A stretch of 64,000 nucleotides of DNA, taken from NCBI RefSeq assembly GCF_014855495.1, contig NZ_JACYFJ010000001.1:1364001-1428000 (forward strand). Direction: 5' to 3'. The notes under the pieces were generated by a model. The model did no database searches. It saw only the letters and a list, made by a program, of their open reading frames with translations, and had not been told where the DNA came from. This document shows positions 52,600-62,358 of this stretch, piece after piece (position 1 is the first letter of the stretch; every line of letters starts with the position of its first letter). Position numbers and translations under genes: made by a program. This DNA is from Euzebyella saccharophila. Lineage in GTDB: Bacteria; Bacteroidota; Bacteroidia; Flavobacteriales; Flavobacteriaceae.

Positions 52600-53312
52600 G
52601 TCAATCGGTTCAGGTACATGTTAACTACGTTTTCAAGGCCAAGGTAAAGGGCTTCGCAAATTAGTGCGTGTCCAATGGAGACTTCCAATAAGTTGGGGAT
52701 GTTTTTTTGAAAATAGGCTACATTTTCCAAATTCAGGTCGTGCCCTGCATTGAGTCCCAAGCCTGCTGTTGTTGCGGCCTTGGCAGTTTCTATAAAAGGG
52801 GCTATTCCCGTTTGCTTCTCATTTTGGTCAAAAGATTTGGCGTAGCTTTCTGTATACAGCTCAATTCGGTCCGTACCGGTATCTGCCGCGGCCTTTGCCA
52901 TTTCGGGATTAGGGTCCACAAAAATGGAGGTGCGAATTCCTTCCTTTTTAAATAGGTCGATGGTTTTTACCAAAAAAGAGCCGTATTTAATGGTGTCCCA
53001 TCCCGCATTGGAGGTAATGGCGTCCTCGGCATCGGGAACCAGGGTGACCTGGTCCGGTTTTACCTCCAAAACCAAATCTATAAATTTTGGTACAGGATTT
53101 CCTTCTATGTTTAATTCCGTGGTAACAATCTTTTTTAAATCGCGCGCGTCTTGGTATGTAATATGGCGTTCATCCGGTCTTGGGTGGATGGTGATGCCCT
53201 GGCCTCCAAATCGCTCTATATCCGTTGCCGCCTTTAATAAATCTGGCATATTGCCGCCCCTAGCATTACGTATGGTGGCTATTTTATTGATGTTGACACT
53301 AAGTTTCGTCAT
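52596..53312 (-). CDS. pdxJ: Pyridoxine 5'-phosphate synthase
   Basis: 238 residues, the full length of PdxJ. Motifs include LSVNINKIATIRNARGGNMPD at the N-terminus, GITIHPRPDERHI (phosphate and active-site region), VTLVPDA and AGLGLNAGHDLN near the C-terminus. It condenses 3-amino-2-oxopropyl phosphate with deoxyxylulose phosphate in the last ring-closing step of vitamin B6 synthesis. Divergent from the CBS-domain gene and coupled to the hydrolase gene. Confidence 0.97.
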   Translation of the reverse strand: MTKLSVNINKIATIRNARGGNMPDLLKAATDIERFGGQGITIHPRPDERHITYQDARDLKKIVTTELNIEGNPVPKFIDLVLEVKPDQVTLVPDAEDAITSNAGWDTIKYGSFLVKTIDLFKKEGIRTSIFVDPNPEMAKAAADTGTDRIELYTESYAKSFDQNEKQTGIAPFIETAKAATTAGLGLNAGHDLNLENVAYFQKNIPNLLEVSIGHALICEALYLGLENVVNMYLNRLT

Positions 53313-53405
53313 TTACCGATGGTTTTTACCGTTGGGCACAAAAATACGAATAAGGCATACCTTTTGAGACTATAAATTAGTATTTTGCGTTTAAGAGATA
53401 ACACT

Positions 53406-54062
53406 ATGCAGATCCAATCCCACATATTAACGAACATTCCCACTTTTGAAGTGGAAGAATCCTTGTCTACCGTAATAGATTTTTTTCAGGAGAACACGCA
53501 CTCCCATATTGCCGTAACCGAAAATGATATTTTTTTGGGGTTACTCTCTGAAGAAGACCTAGAGAATTTTGACCGGAAAGATCAAGTGGATCAATACCGC
53601 TATGAATTGGAAGCTTTTTTTGTTACCAAAGAAACGGGTTGGTTAGATGTTCTGGAGGCCTTTGCCAGGAACGAGGCCAATTTAGTGCCCGTGGTGGATG
53701 ATAAAGGGAGAATTGAGGGTTATTATGATTTGACAGATATTGTTAGCGTATTTATTGACACCCCATTTTTTACGGAGCCCGGTGGTATTATTGTAGTGGC
53801 TAAGGGTATTAGGGACTATTCTTTTAGTGAGATTGCCCAAATTGTGGAGAGTAACAATACAAAGTTGATCGGTGGTTTTATTACCGATTCCAGAAATGAT
53901 GTGATTCAAGTGACACTAAAGGTTTCTTCTACGGATTTAAATGATATTCTACAGACCTTTAGAAGGTATAACTACACCGTAATATTTGGGAATGCAGATG
54001 ATCAGTTCCTAGAGGATTTAAAGGAGCGTTCAGATTACTTGGATAAATATTTGAACGTCTAG
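53406..54062 (+). CDS. CBS-domain protein
   Basis: 218 residues from the ATG at 53406; a TTG start 21 bp upstream is possible but unlikely. Two CBS motifs (about 8-60 and 75-130) form a nucleotide-binding Bateman module, followed by a C-terminal ACT-like segment of about 80 residues. It is commonly found between pdxJ and nadK in Bacteroidota, as here. Ligand unknown; adenylates are typical. Confidence 0.87.
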   Translation: MQIQSHILTNIPTFEVEESLSTVIDFFQENTHSHIAVTENDIFLGLLSEEDLENFDRKDQVDQYRYELEAFFVTKETGWLDVLEAFARNEANLVPVVDDKGRIEGYYDLTDIVSVFIDTPFFTEPGGIIVVAKGIRDYSFSEIAQIVESNNTKLIGGFITDSRNDVIQVTLKVSSTDLNDILQTFRRYNYTVIFGNADDQFLEDLKERSDYLDKYLNV

Positions 54063-54163
54063 ATTTTTTTGGAATAAGTCGCCATTTGTGCCTTTTTCCA
54101 ATTTCCCATTCTTTATTTTTGTCTTTTAGAGATTAGAAGGTTCTAACAAGATAAAAATTCCCT

Positions 54164-55048
54164 ATGAAAGTTGCCATTTATAGTCAGATGTTTCAAGAAG
54201 ACACGATAGAATATGTGTCCAAACTTCTGTTGGAACTTGATAATTATGGCGCTCAAGTGGCTGTGGAGGCAGATTTTGCCGGTTTTTTGAATAAGCATGA
54301 ATTGCTTGATAATGCCACAACCTTCAACCAATCCCGGGGATTGGACACCAGTTTTGATTTTTTTATAAGTTTGGGAGGAGACGGTACCATGCTTAGGGCA
54401 ACCACCTTTGTAAAGGATTTGAATATTCCTATTGTTGGTGTGAATATGGGAAGGCTGGGCTTTCTTTCTACCTTCAACAAAGAAGAGGTACAGAATGTAG
54501 TCCAAGAGTTCGTGAAAGGTAATTACACTATTGTAGAACGTGGATTGGTAGAAGTTTCCTCAGAATCTGAAATAGAAGAACTGGGCAATCTCAATTTTGC
54601 CCTTAACGAAATAACTATCAGTAGAAAGGATACCACCTCCATGATCACTGTGGAGACCTATCTCAATAACGAATACTTAACGGCGTATTGGGCAGATGGA
54701 CTCATTATTTCAACCCCAACCGGCTCCACCGGATATTCTTTAAGTTGTGGTGGTCCTGTAATAGAACCCACGGCCAAATCATTGGTGTTAACGCCTATTG
54801 CTCCACATAATCTCAATGCTCGCCCATTAGTGGTTTCGGACGATACCGAAATTAGATTGCGCGTTTCGGGTAGGGAAGAAAACCACCTCATATCACTTGA
54901 TTCAAGGATAGCATCAGTAGAGAACGGTACGGAAATTACCATAAAGAAAGCGGGTTTTACCATAAAAATGATTGAGTTTGCTTCAGAAAGTTTTCTTAAG
55001 ACACTTCGCAATAAATTGCTCTGGGGAGAAGATCGTCGCAATTATTAA
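54164..55048 (+). CDS. nadK: NAD kinase
   Basis: 294 residues. Motifs are FISLGGDGTMLRA (about 67-79; the GGDG ATP-binding site), GVNMGRLGFLS and ISTPTGSTGYSLSCGGP (the second conserved NAD-kinase loop). It phosphorylates NAD to NADP. It lies between the CBS gene and a DUF6089 gene, with a 101 bp gap upstream. Confidence 0.97.
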   Translation: MKVAIYSQMFQEDTIEYVSKLLLELDNYGAQVAVEADFAGFLNKHELLDNATTFNQSRGLDTSFDFFISLGGDGTMLRATTFVKDLNIPIVGVNMGRLGFLSTFNKEEVQNVVQEFVKGNYTIVERGLVEVSSESEIEELGNLNFALNEITISRKDTTSMITVETYLNNEYLTAYWADGLIISTPTGSTGYSLSCGGPVIEPTAKSLVLTPIAPHNLNARPLVVSDDTEIRLRVSGREENHLISLDSRIASVENGTEITIKKAGFTIKMIEFASESFLKTLRNKLLWGEDRRNY

Positions 55049-55201
55049 ATCGGAACAATAAATAGGCACAAACGCTGTTTATCATGTGAGAGCATTAATG
55101 AATAGATGCAAAACCCGTTTATTGGTGCATGATTACGGTTCAACTGTTGCTATTGAGCAATAGTTGATGGCAATTGCTATATTAGCAAACTATTTCAACA
55201 T

Positions 55202-55900
55202 ATGAAGCGGTTCTTATTTGTTTTACTTCTTTTGGGATTTGGAGTTTTAAATGCCCAAACCTATGAGGTGGGTTTATTTGCTGGGGGAGCCAATAATATT
55301 GGTGATGTGGGTAGAACAACCTATATAGCACCTTCGGATATTGCCATTGGTGGTTTGTTCAAATGGAACAAGGCCAAGCGTTATGCATGGAGGGCCAGCG
55401 TTATTTACGGAAAGTTCACCGCAGATGATACCAAATCCAATAATCCTTCTAGACAGCAAAGAGGTTATGTGATGGATAATTCCATTTTGGAGGCCTCTGC
55501 AGGGTTGGAGTTTAATTTTGTTGAATACAACCTTCATAAACTGGGCCCTGCGTTTACTCCTTATTTATATACCGGTCTAACCTATTTTAGATATGATTAT
55601 GATTATTTTGATGGGGGAGATTTTTTGAGTGTTTCACAAAAAGATGGTTCCTTTGCAATTCCAATGACTGTTGGTGCAAAGCTTAGATTGAGCCAATTCT
55701 TTATTTTGGGTGCCGAGATTGGTGCCCGTTATACATTTACGGATAATCTAGACGCCAGCAATCCTTCCAAACTGAACGTGAGCCAACAATTGGGCGACCT
55801 TGATTTTGGGAACATTTTTAGTGATGATTGGTATGTTTTTTCAGGATTAACGTTAACTTACACTTTTGGTAGAAAACCTTGTATGGACTGTTTTGAGTAG
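55202..55900 (+). CDS. DUF6089-type outer membrane beta-barrel protein
   Basis: 232 residues with a Sec signal peptide (1-18, ending LNAQ). YEVGLFAGGANNIGDVGRTTYIAPS and RYAWRASVIYGKFTADD are characteristic of a Bacteroidota-specific porin-like family usually found beside uppS and bamA. Aromatic-ended strands and a Gly-rich pattern predict an eight-strand barrel. The C-terminus carries an unusual CMDCFE. Function unknown; its place suggests a link to outer-membrane assembly. Confidence 0.85.
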   Translation: MKRFLFVLLLLGFGVLNAQTYEVGLFAGGANNIGDVGRTTYIAPSDIAIGGLFKWNKAKRYAWRASVIYGKFTADDTKSNNPSRQQRGYVMDNSILEASAGLEFNFVEYNLHKLGPAFTPYLYTGLTYFRYDYDYFDGGDFLSVSQKDGSFAIPMTVGAKLRLSQFFILGAEIGARYTFTDNLDASNPSKLNVSQQLGDLDFGNIFSDDWYVFSGLTLTYTFGRKPCMDCFE

Positions 55901-55952
55901 ACCCCGTGTCCACTGCAGGTTGTTTTTCTCATGATTGTTTTACGGAAATAGT

Positions 55953-56696
55953 ATGGATGTTCTCGACGAGATAGAAAAAAAGAATTTGCCGGAACACTTG
56001 GCCATCATTATGGATGGTAATGGCCGTTGGGCCAAACAAAAAGGTAAAAGAAGGGTGTTTGGGCATGAAAATGGTGTGCATACCGTTCGTAGGACAGTGG
56101 AGAATTGTGCCAAGATCGGTGTAAGATATTTAACGCTCTATACCTTCTCTACAGAAAATTGGAACAGGCCCAAGATTGAGGTGGATACCCTCATGCGCCT
56201 GTTAGTTTCTTCGCTAAAAAAAGAGCTTAAAACTTTCATGGAAAATGACATTAGGCTCAATACAATTGGAGACATACAATCCTTACCTAAAAAAGCCCAC
56301 AGGGAATTGACGGAGGTGATGGAAAAAACAAAGGGCAACTCTAAAATGACCCTTACTTTGGCCCTTAGTTATGGAGCCCGTCAAGAGATACAGAACGCTG
56401 TAAAACAGATAAGCGCCAAAGTTAAAAATAATATAATTTCAATTGAAAATATTGATGAAGCCATTATTAATACTCATCTTTACACGCATGATTTGCCAGA
56501 TGTAGACCTGTTGGTGCGTACCAGTGGGGAGCATCGTATCAGCAATTTTTTGCTTTGGCAGATTGCATATGCGGAATTATATTTTGTTGACGTATATTGG
56601 CCCGATTTTAGCAGCGAGCATTTGGCAGAAGCCATTAAAAGTTATCAGAACAGAGAACGAAGATTTGGAAAGACCAGCGAACAACTTATCAAATAA
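55953..56696 (+). CDS. uppS: Isoprenyl (undecaprenyl) diphosphate synthase
   Basis: 247 residues from the ATG at 55953. The catalytic signature IIMDGNGRWAKQKGKRRVFGH is near residue 23 (catalytic Asp in MDGNGRW). GARQEI and LVRTSGEHRISNFLLWQIAYAELYF complete the family. It makes the polyprenyl carrier for peptidoglycan and glycan synthesis. bamA begins 4 bp after its stop. Confidence 0.97.
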   Translation: MDVLDEIEKKNLPEHLAIIMDGNGRWAKQKGKRRVFGHENGVHTVRRTVENCAKIGVRYLTLYTFSTENWNRPKIEVDTLMRLLVSSLKKELKTFMENDIRLNTIGDIQSLPKKAHRELTEVMEKTKGNSKMTLTLALSYGARQEIQNAVKQISAKVKNNIISIENIDEAIINTHLYTHDLPDVDLLVRTSGEHRISNFLLWQIAYAELYFVDVYWPDFSSEHLAEAIKSYQNRERRFGKTSEQLIK

Positions 56697-56700
56697 TGGT

Positions 56701-59313
56701 ATGAAAAGGTTCATAGCCATTGAACCAGTAATAACAATCCTCCTACTTTTTTTAACCTCCTTAGTCAGCGCTCAAGAGCTCTCTTTTGACGAAGGTAAAA
56801 AATACATTTTAGGCGGTTTGGAAGTAACCGGACTGCAAAGCTACAATGAGCAGACCGTAAAGACCTATACCGGTCTAAGGGTAGGCCAACCTATTACGGT
56901 ACCTGGGGATGAGCTAAGTGAAGTTATTAAAAAACTTTGGGGGCTGGAACTTTTTAAGGATATCCAATTTGATTTGGTGGATATCCAGGATGATAAGGTT
57001 TTTCTAGAGTTGCACATAACGGAAAGACCAACCTTGTCAGATGTTAAGGTAAACGGTATCAAGTCCAGAAAAGTGGATGATATCATTAAAGATACCGACT
57101 TAAAAAAGGGTAAGAAAATCACCGAAAGTTTAATTGCCAACACCAAAAATTACTTGGAAAACAAGTATAAGAAGCAGGGCTATTTAAACGCAAAGACCAA
57201 TATTGTTGTAATCAATGATACTGCGCAGACCAATGCCCAAAAAATGGTGATCAATGTGGATAAGGGCGATAAGGTTAAAATCAAGAAAATGATTTTTGAG
57301 GGCAATGATAAATTGTCCGATAGAAAACTTAGAAACGCCTTTAAGAAAACCAAGGAAAAGCGGTTTTGGCGTTTTTGGAAGAAATCTAAATTCATAGAAG
57401 AAGATTACGAGAATGACCTAGACCTTTTAGTGGATAAATATGCGGAGAATGGATACAGGGATGCCCGTATTATTTCAGATTCCATAATTAAGGTGAATGA
57501 GAACAATATCAACATCAAGTTTAAAATTGAGGAAGGTAACAAGTATTACTTTGGAGATATTGATTTTGTAGGTAATACGGTGTATAGTGACCGGCAATTG
57601 GCATCTGTCCTTGGAGTAAAAAAAGGAGATGTTTATAACGGTGTTTTATTGAGAAAGCGTATTGCGGACGATTCCAAACCGGATGCGGAAGATTTGACCA
57701 ACTTGTACCAGAACAATGGCTATCTTTTCTCTTCTATTAACCCAGTAGAGCTTTCCGCACAAAATGACACTATCAACTTTGAAATACGAATTATTGAAGG
57801 AAAAGAAACCTTCTTGAACCATGTAGAAGTGGTGGGTAATGACCGTACCAATGACCACGTAATTTACAGGGAGCTTCGCACTAGGCCTGGTAATAAATAC
57901 GCTAAAAGTGATATCATCAGGACCATTCAGGAATTACAACAATTAGGGTACTTTGATGCGGAGCAAATAAAGCCGGACATTCTAAATGCGGATCCTAATG
58001 AAGGAACGGTAGATGTAAAATGGAACCTTGTAGAATCAGGTTCTAGCCAAATAGAGCTACAAGGTGGTTATGGTGGTGGTGGATTTATAGGAACCTTAGG
58101 ACTTTCTTTCAACAATTTTAGTATCAAAAATATTCTTAACGGAGAAGCCTATAAGCCGGTTCCAATGGGAGATGGGCAAACTTTTGCCATGAGGGTGCAG
58201 GCTAGTAGAACTTTTAGGGTGTATAGTCTAAATTTTCAAGAACCTTGGTTGGGTGGTAAAAAGCCTGTACGTTTTAGTCTCAACCTTTCCAGAACGCAGC
58301 AATTTGGTGTTGACTACGGTAACTCTACCAGTAGAAGAATTGAGGTTGATAAAAGTAGAGGTTTTGCAATTACAGGTATCACCGCAGGATTGGCAAAAAG
58401 GGTACAATGGCCAGATGATTACTTTACCATTTCCCATGCCTTGAGTTACCAGCTCTATGAATTCAATAATTACAATATTGGTCTTTTTAATTTTGGTAAT
58501 GGTAAGGCAAACTCTGTAGCTTACACCTTGGGAATCTCCCGAAACGCTACCGCTGGTGGACGAATATTTCCAAGAGGAGGTTCTAATTTTGAAATAACTG
58601 CCAAGTTTACACCTCCGTATTCTCTCTTTAGTAACAAGGATTTTGAATCCTTAAGAGATCGTAGTATTGAATTACAAGAGTTGAATAATGAGGGTAATGC
58701 TACAACACAGGATTTACAGGAACTTGAGGATATTGATCAAGAACGATTTAAATGGTTGGAATACTATAAGGTAAAGTTTAAAGGAGATTGGTATACAACC
58801 CTGGTAGGTGATTTAGTTCTCCGTACCAATGCTGAATTTGGTTTCTTGGGCAATTATAACAATGACGTGGGAGACACCCCTTTTGAGCGCTTTTTTGTAG
58901 GCGGGGATGGTTTAGGTAATTTTACATTGGATGGAAGGGATATTGTTCAGTTAAGAGGTTATGAAAACCAGTCCATTACTCCCTATGATCCATTGGCACG
59001 TAACAATAACAGTGGTGGTCTTGTCTACAATAAGTTCTCTTTGGAAATGCGTTATCCATTGACGTTGAAACCTTCAGCATCCATTTATGGGTTAGCTTTT
59101 TTAGAAGGAGGTAACGCTTTCAACAATTTTCAGGAATTTAATCCGTTTCAAATAAAACGATCGGCCGGAGTGGGGCTACGCATATTTATGCCGGCGTTTG
59201 GTTTGTTGGGAATAGATTTTGGTTATGGGTTTGACGAAGACCTTTTACCTTCTTCCATTGGCAACGGACCTAGCGGGTGGCAAACACACTTCATCATCGG
59301 CCAACAGTTTTAA
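56701..59313 (+). CDS. bamA: Outer membrane protein assembly factor BamA
   Basis: 870 residues from the ATG at 56701. The frame runs open upstream to 56524, but that part lies inside uppS and is not BamA sequence. Signal peptide 1-24 (SLVSAQ) is followed by five POTRA domains (about 30-440; for example RKVDDIIKDTDLKKGKKITE and GYRDARIISDS), then a 16-strand barrel with RGYENQSITPYDP (a variant of the VRGF-type loop motif). It inserts outer-membrane proteins. Part of uppS-bamA-ompH-ompH. Confidence 0.97.
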   Translation: MKRFIAIEPVITILLLFLTSLVSAQELSFDEGKKYILGGLEVTGLQSYNEQTVKTYTGLRVGQPITVPGDELSEVIKKLWGLELFKDIQFDLVDIQDDKVFLELHITERPTLSDVKVNGIKSRKVDDIIKDTDLKKGKKITESLIANTKNYLENKYKKQGYLNAKTNIVVINDTAQTNAQKMVINVDKGDKVKIKKMIFEGNDKLSDRKLRNAFKKTKEKRFWRFWKKSKFIEEDYENDLDLLVDKYAENGYRDARIISDSIIKVNENNINIKFKIEEGNKYYFGDIDFVGNTVYSDRQLASVLGVKKGDVYNGVLLRKRIADDSKPDAEDLTNLYQNNGYLFSSINPVELSAQNDTINFEIRIIEGKETFLNHVEVVGNDRTNDHVIYRELRTRPGNKYAKSDIIRTIQELQQLGYFDAEQIKPDILNADPNEGTVDVKWNLVESGSSQIELQGGYGGGGFIGTLGLSFNNFSIKNILNGEAYKPVPMGDGQTFAMRVQASRTFRVYSLNFQEPWLGGKKPVRFSLNLSRTQQFGVDYGNSTSRRIEVDKSRGFAITGITAGLAKRVQWPDDYFTISHALSYQLYEFNNYNIGLFNFGNGKANSVAYTLGISRNATAGGRIFPRGGSNFEITAKFTPPYSLFSNKDFESLRDRSIELQELNNEGNATTQDLQELEDIDQERFKWLEYYKVKFKGDWYTTLVGDLVLRTNAEFGFLGNYNNDVGDTPFERFFVGGDGLGNFTLDGRDIVQLRGYENQSITPYDPLARNNNSGGLVYNKFSLEMRYPLTLKPSASIYGLAFLEGGNAFNNFQEFNPFQIKRSAGVGLRIFMPAFGLLGIDFGYGFDEDLLPSSIGNGPSGWQTHFIIGQQF

Positions 59314-59357
59314 ACAGGGTCGTGTCATAGCTAAAGTATTCATTTTAAAACTTTTAG

Positions 59358-59365
59358 TAATTTTG
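59358..59365 (+). promoter_or_regulatory. Candidate -7 element upstream of first ompH
   Basis: TAATTTTG is an exact TAnnTTTG match, 37 bp before the ATG at 59402, in the 88-bp gap after bamA. I see no TTG at 17-23 bp upstream, so this is only half a promoter. Confidence 0.3.
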
Positions 59366-59401
59366 GCACGATATTTTCTATTGGATAAAACGATTAAAGT
59401 G

Positions 59402-60235
59402 ATGAAAACTAAATCAAACGTTCTTTTAGTATGGGCCGTTCTCTTTTGCACTGCCTTTACCTTTGCCCAAAGAGGGGTGCGAATTGCTTACGTTGACATG
59501 GAGTATATCTTGGAAAACGTAGAAGAGTACCGTGAGGCCACGGAGCAATTGGCCAATAAGGTAGAGAAGTGGAAGGTAGATGTTGAGCAAAAGCAGAGCC
59601 AAGTGGAGCAAATGAAAAAGGATTTGATGGCCGAAAGGGTTCTTTTGACCGATGAGCTTATTGCGGAGCGGGAAGAAGAAATATTGATCCTTGAAAAGGA
59701 GATGGTAGAGTACCAACAAGATCGTTTTGGCCCCCAGGGAGATTTGGTACTTCAGAAAAGACAGTTGATCCAGCCAATACAGGATCAGGTTTTTAATGAG
59801 GTGCAGAAGATCGGAGCCAATAAAAAGTATGATTTTATTTTTGATAAATCTGCGGATGTTGTAATGTTGTACTCCGAAAATCGGCACGATATCAGCGACT
59901 TAGTTTTACGCGGTATTGCTAGGACCAGAAGGGTTAGTAAACCAAAGGAGAAAGAAGTTCGTAGCAGATTGGAAGATTTTGAGGATGAGCCGCAAGAAGA
60001 GGAAATAAGCGAGGCCTTAAAAGAAAGGCAGGAGAGAGCGGAGCAAGCTCAGCAGGCGCGAGAAAAGACAGCAGAAGAACGCAGGGAAGAGCAGTTGAAA
60101 TTACGAGAGGAACGTAAAAAGGCCTACGAAGCCCGTAGAAAGAAATTGCTAGAGGAGCGTGAGGCCAAAAGGAAGGCTAAGTTGGAAGAGCGCGAAAACA
60201 ACGAAGGGGAATCAAACAGTGATAGCGAAGAATAG
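59402..60235 (+). CDS. OmpH/Skp-family periplasmic chaperone with long charged tail
   Basis: 277 residues from the ATG at 59402. The frame is open further upstream into the end of bamA, but the signal peptide (residues 1-22, ending FTFAQ) fixes this start. The OmpH/Skp core spans about 25-170 with the coiled-coil arms (VEKWKVDVEQKQSQVEQMKKDL). An unusually long, highly charged Arg/Lys/Glu-rich C-terminal tail of about 100 residues, ending SDSEE, is predicted to be one continuous helix. It should guard unfolded outer membrane proteins on the way to BamA. Confidence 0.93.
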   Translation: MKTKSNVLLVWAVLFCTAFTFAQRGVRIAYVDMEYILENVEEYREATEQLANKVEKWKVDVEQKQSQVEQMKKDLMAERVLLTDELIAEREEEILILEKEMVEYQQDRFGPQGDLVLQKRQLIQPIQDQVFNEVQKIGANKKYDFIFDKSADVVMLYSENRHDISDLVLRGIARTRRVSKPKEKEVRSRLEDFEDEPQEEEISEALKERQERAEQAQQAREKTAEERREEQLKLREERKKAYEARRKKLLEEREAKRKAKLEERENNEGESNSDSEE

Positions 60236-60338
60236 TAAACAGTTTCGTTATAAAATGTTAAGAAAGACCACTAATAGTAAGAATTGAAATAAAATAACCA
60301 TAAATTAACACTCAAATATTTTAACAAGAATCAGTATC

Positions 60339-60848
60339 ATGAAAAACGTAAAGAAAATAGCCACAGCCATTGTATTGTTTGTAGCATTTACCGGGTTCGT
60401 TAACGCGCAAAGCAAGGTAGCCCACATTGATGTGACACAATTGTTGAGCGCAATGCCGGAGATGAAAGCTGCTGAGGCTGAATTAAAGAAACTTTCTGAG
60501 ACTTATAATGCGGATATAGAAAGTTCTATGACTGAGCTTAGAAATAAGTACACGCAGTATGAAAATGAGGCTGCTTCCAAATCTCAGGAAGAAAATGAAA
60601 AAAGAGCCATTGAGTTACAGGGAGTTCAAAAAAACATTGGTGAGGCGCAACAAGCCGCACAACGTGAACTTCAAAAGAAACAACAGGAGCTTTTTGCCCC
60701 TATTTCAGATAAGGCCAAGGCAGCCATTGAGAAAGTTGCGGCCGATCAAGGTTTTGATTATGTGATCGATGCCCAGCCAGGTGGTGGACTAATCGTATCT
60801 AAAGGAAAAGACCTTTTGGCAGATGTAAAGAAGCAATTGGGTATTTAA
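60339..60848 (+). CDS. OmpH/Skp-family periplasmic chaperone, normal length
   Basis: 169 residues. Signal peptide 1-23 (GFVNAQ), then the Skp trimerisation core (SKVAHIDVTQLLSAMPEMKAAEAELKKL) with coiled-coil tentacles. A second OmpH paralogue, 103 bp after the first, is the usual arrangement in Flavobacteriia. It ends with a strong terminator, so bamA-ompH-ompH is a closed unit. Confidence 0.95.
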   Translation: MKNVKKIATAIVLFVAFTGFVNAQSKVAHIDVTQLLSAMPEMKAAEAELKKLSETYNADIESSMTELRNKYTQYENEAASKSQEENEKRAIELQGVQKNIGEAQQAAQRELQKKQQELFAPISDKAKAAIEKVAADQGFDYVIDAQPGGGLIVSKGKDLLADVKKQLGI

Positions 60849-60866
60849 AATATCCTTTCAAAATAG

Positions 60867-60893
60867 AAAAACCCGCTTTATGCGGGTTTTTTT
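60867..60893. terminator. Intrinsic terminator after the second ompH
   Basis: AAAAACCCGC (60867-60876) and GCGGGTTTTTTT (60882-60893) form a 10-bp stem with loop TTTAT and a strong T-tract. It lies 18 bp after the ompH stop and, having A-rich flanks, may also stop the convergent glycosyltransferase gene. Confidence 0.85.
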
Positions 60894-60911
60894 GTGTCTT
60901 GTTTTTAGTAA

Positions 60912-61763
60912 TTAAAGCAGTTTCTTTTTAATGTTGGCCCACCTCAACTTTCTAATAAACACACCTTCTTCCTTGGAAACCAGAAATTCTTTCTTTTCTT
61001 TTTTAGCTTCTAAATAGCCTTTCATGTTGTCCATTAGAGCTATTGGTTTTTTTTGTTTTAAAGCCATTTTTAAGGAAGCTATTAGGGTAATTGCCCATCC
61101 ATAACGCATGGTGTACATGGCCTTTCCCTGTAGAAGCTTCGCTTTGGCATTATAGGCTTTACCTGTAGGCCTTAGGTGTTTCACTTTCAAATAGTCATCC
61201 GTATAGACCTCATAGTCATTATAAGCAGCCAAGAGCTCATCTACGGTATCCCAGCCCATTGCGGAACGCAAACCTCCAATGGCCTTAAAGCACCCTTTGG
61301 AATACGCTTTAAATGCCCCTCTAACATGATTTTTGTTCATGGGATGGTTCAATACCCAATTGCCCTGTTGATTTTGCTCATAAACAAAGCCACCTGCAAT
61401 ACCAACATTGGGATGTCCCTTGAAGATGTACGCTATTTTTTCGAAGTAATTATCAGGTAATATCAGGTCCGCATCCAATTTTACCAAAAAATCGTAGTGG
61501 TCATCCAGTTGGGCCAAACCTTTTTTGAAGGCGTTTATCACTTTGCTTCCAGGCATATGTTCTGCAGAGGAAGCGGTATTCAATTTTGTAAATATGGGGC
61601 TCAGCCCAATAAATTGGTCTATGATGTCTTCCGTTCCGTCAGTTGAATTGTCATTTACCAAAACCACCTTGGCAGGTTGAAGTGACTGTCTTAAAATAGA
61701 GGTGAGTGTATCCTTTAAGAAGTCTTCTTCGTTATGTGCCGGAATGACAATATAATATCTCAT
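60912..61763 (-). CDS. Family 2 glycosyltransferase
   Basis: 283 residues. The GT-A fold begins with YYIVIPAHNEEDFLKDTLTSIL; the nucleotide-sugar site NDNSTDGTEDII and the DXD-like metal motif LVKLDADLILPDNY (near 93-106) are intact. No transmembrane segments, so it acts on the cytoplasmic face. It transfers a sugar to an unknown acceptor, perhaps a cell-surface glycan. A SAM-methyltransferase gene is encoded 37 bp upstream on the same strand. Confidence 0.92.
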   Translation of the reverse strand: MRYYIVIPAHNEEDFLKDTLTSILRQSLQPAKVVLVNDNSTDGTEDIIDQFIGLSPIFTKLNTASSAEHMPGSKVINAFKKGLAQLDDHYDFLVKLDADLILPDNYFEKIAYIFKGHPNVGIAGGFVYEQNQQGNWVLNHPMNKNHVRGAFKAYSKGCFKAIGGLRSAMGWDTVDELLAAYNDYEVYTDDYLKVKHLRPTGKAYNAKAKLLQGKAMYTMRYGWAITLIASLKMALKQKKPIALMDNMKGYLEAKKEKKEFLVSKEEGVFIRKLRWANIKKKLL

Positions 61764-61800
61764 GGATATATTTTGTTGCTTTTATAAACCGAGCGATGGT

Positions 61801-62325
61801 CTATTTTTTTCTTTCGGCATACACAATGTAATACCTTGGGGTGAAACTACGCAAAAGCGGTCTAAGGCCTATTTTTTTTACGGGATTGGTCCATTTTTCA
61901 CTGTCCTTGATTTCCCATCCTGCTTTTTCCAACAACCAATCAAACTGCCAGTCTTCAAATTCATGGTAATGACGGTCCCATGGGTCTGTTTTTGATCGGT
62001 AGGCAGGTGAGAACCATAATTTTAGCGGTATACTGGCCACTAATTTGTTGGCTTTTATCTCTTTTAAGACATTGAAAGGAGCCAATAAATGTTCAAAAAT
62101 TTCAAAGGCCGTCACCACTTGGGCATTACTATTTTTAACAACTTTGAAATCAAGGTCTAAATCTTCACCTGAAGTGTTTTCTACTTGATACCCTTCTTGT
62201 GCCATGATTTCCGAAAACGGATTGCTCACTCCTAAATCCAATATGGTTTCAGTGGTATCCACATGCTTTTTCAAAAAAGTGAGCGTATGTTTAAAGCGTT
62301 TATTGGGATATGTGTTTTCGTACAT
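61801..62325 (-). CDS. Class I SAM-dependent methyltransferase
   Basis: 174 residues. Motif I is ILDLGVSNPFSEIM (near 43-56), motif II is the acidic loop DLDLDF, and EIFEHLLAPFNVLKEIK is the downstream segment. Small and without extra domains; substrate unknown. The downstream gene on the same strand is the glycosyltransferase, so a role in modifying the same glycan or lipid is possible. Confidence 0.86.
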   Translation of the reverse strand: MYENTYPNKRFKHTLTFLKKHVDTTETILDLGVSNPFSEIMAQEGYQVENTSGEDLDLDFKVVKNSNAQVVTAFEIFEHLLAPFNVLKEIKANKLVASIPLKLWFSPAYRSKTDPWDRHYHEFEDWQFDWLLEKAGWEIKDSEKWTNPVKKIGLRPLLRSFTPRYYIVYAERKK

Positions 62326-62358
62326 GGATACTTTGGTAAAAATTAGCCTAGACTTATT

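Noticed and set aside
56524-56700. Longer N-terminus for BamA
   Set aside because: It lies inside uppS, has no BamA similarity, and the signal peptide starts at 56701.
59219-59401. Longer N-terminus for the first OmpH
   Set aside because: It overlaps the end of bamA, and the Sec signal peptide starts at 59402.
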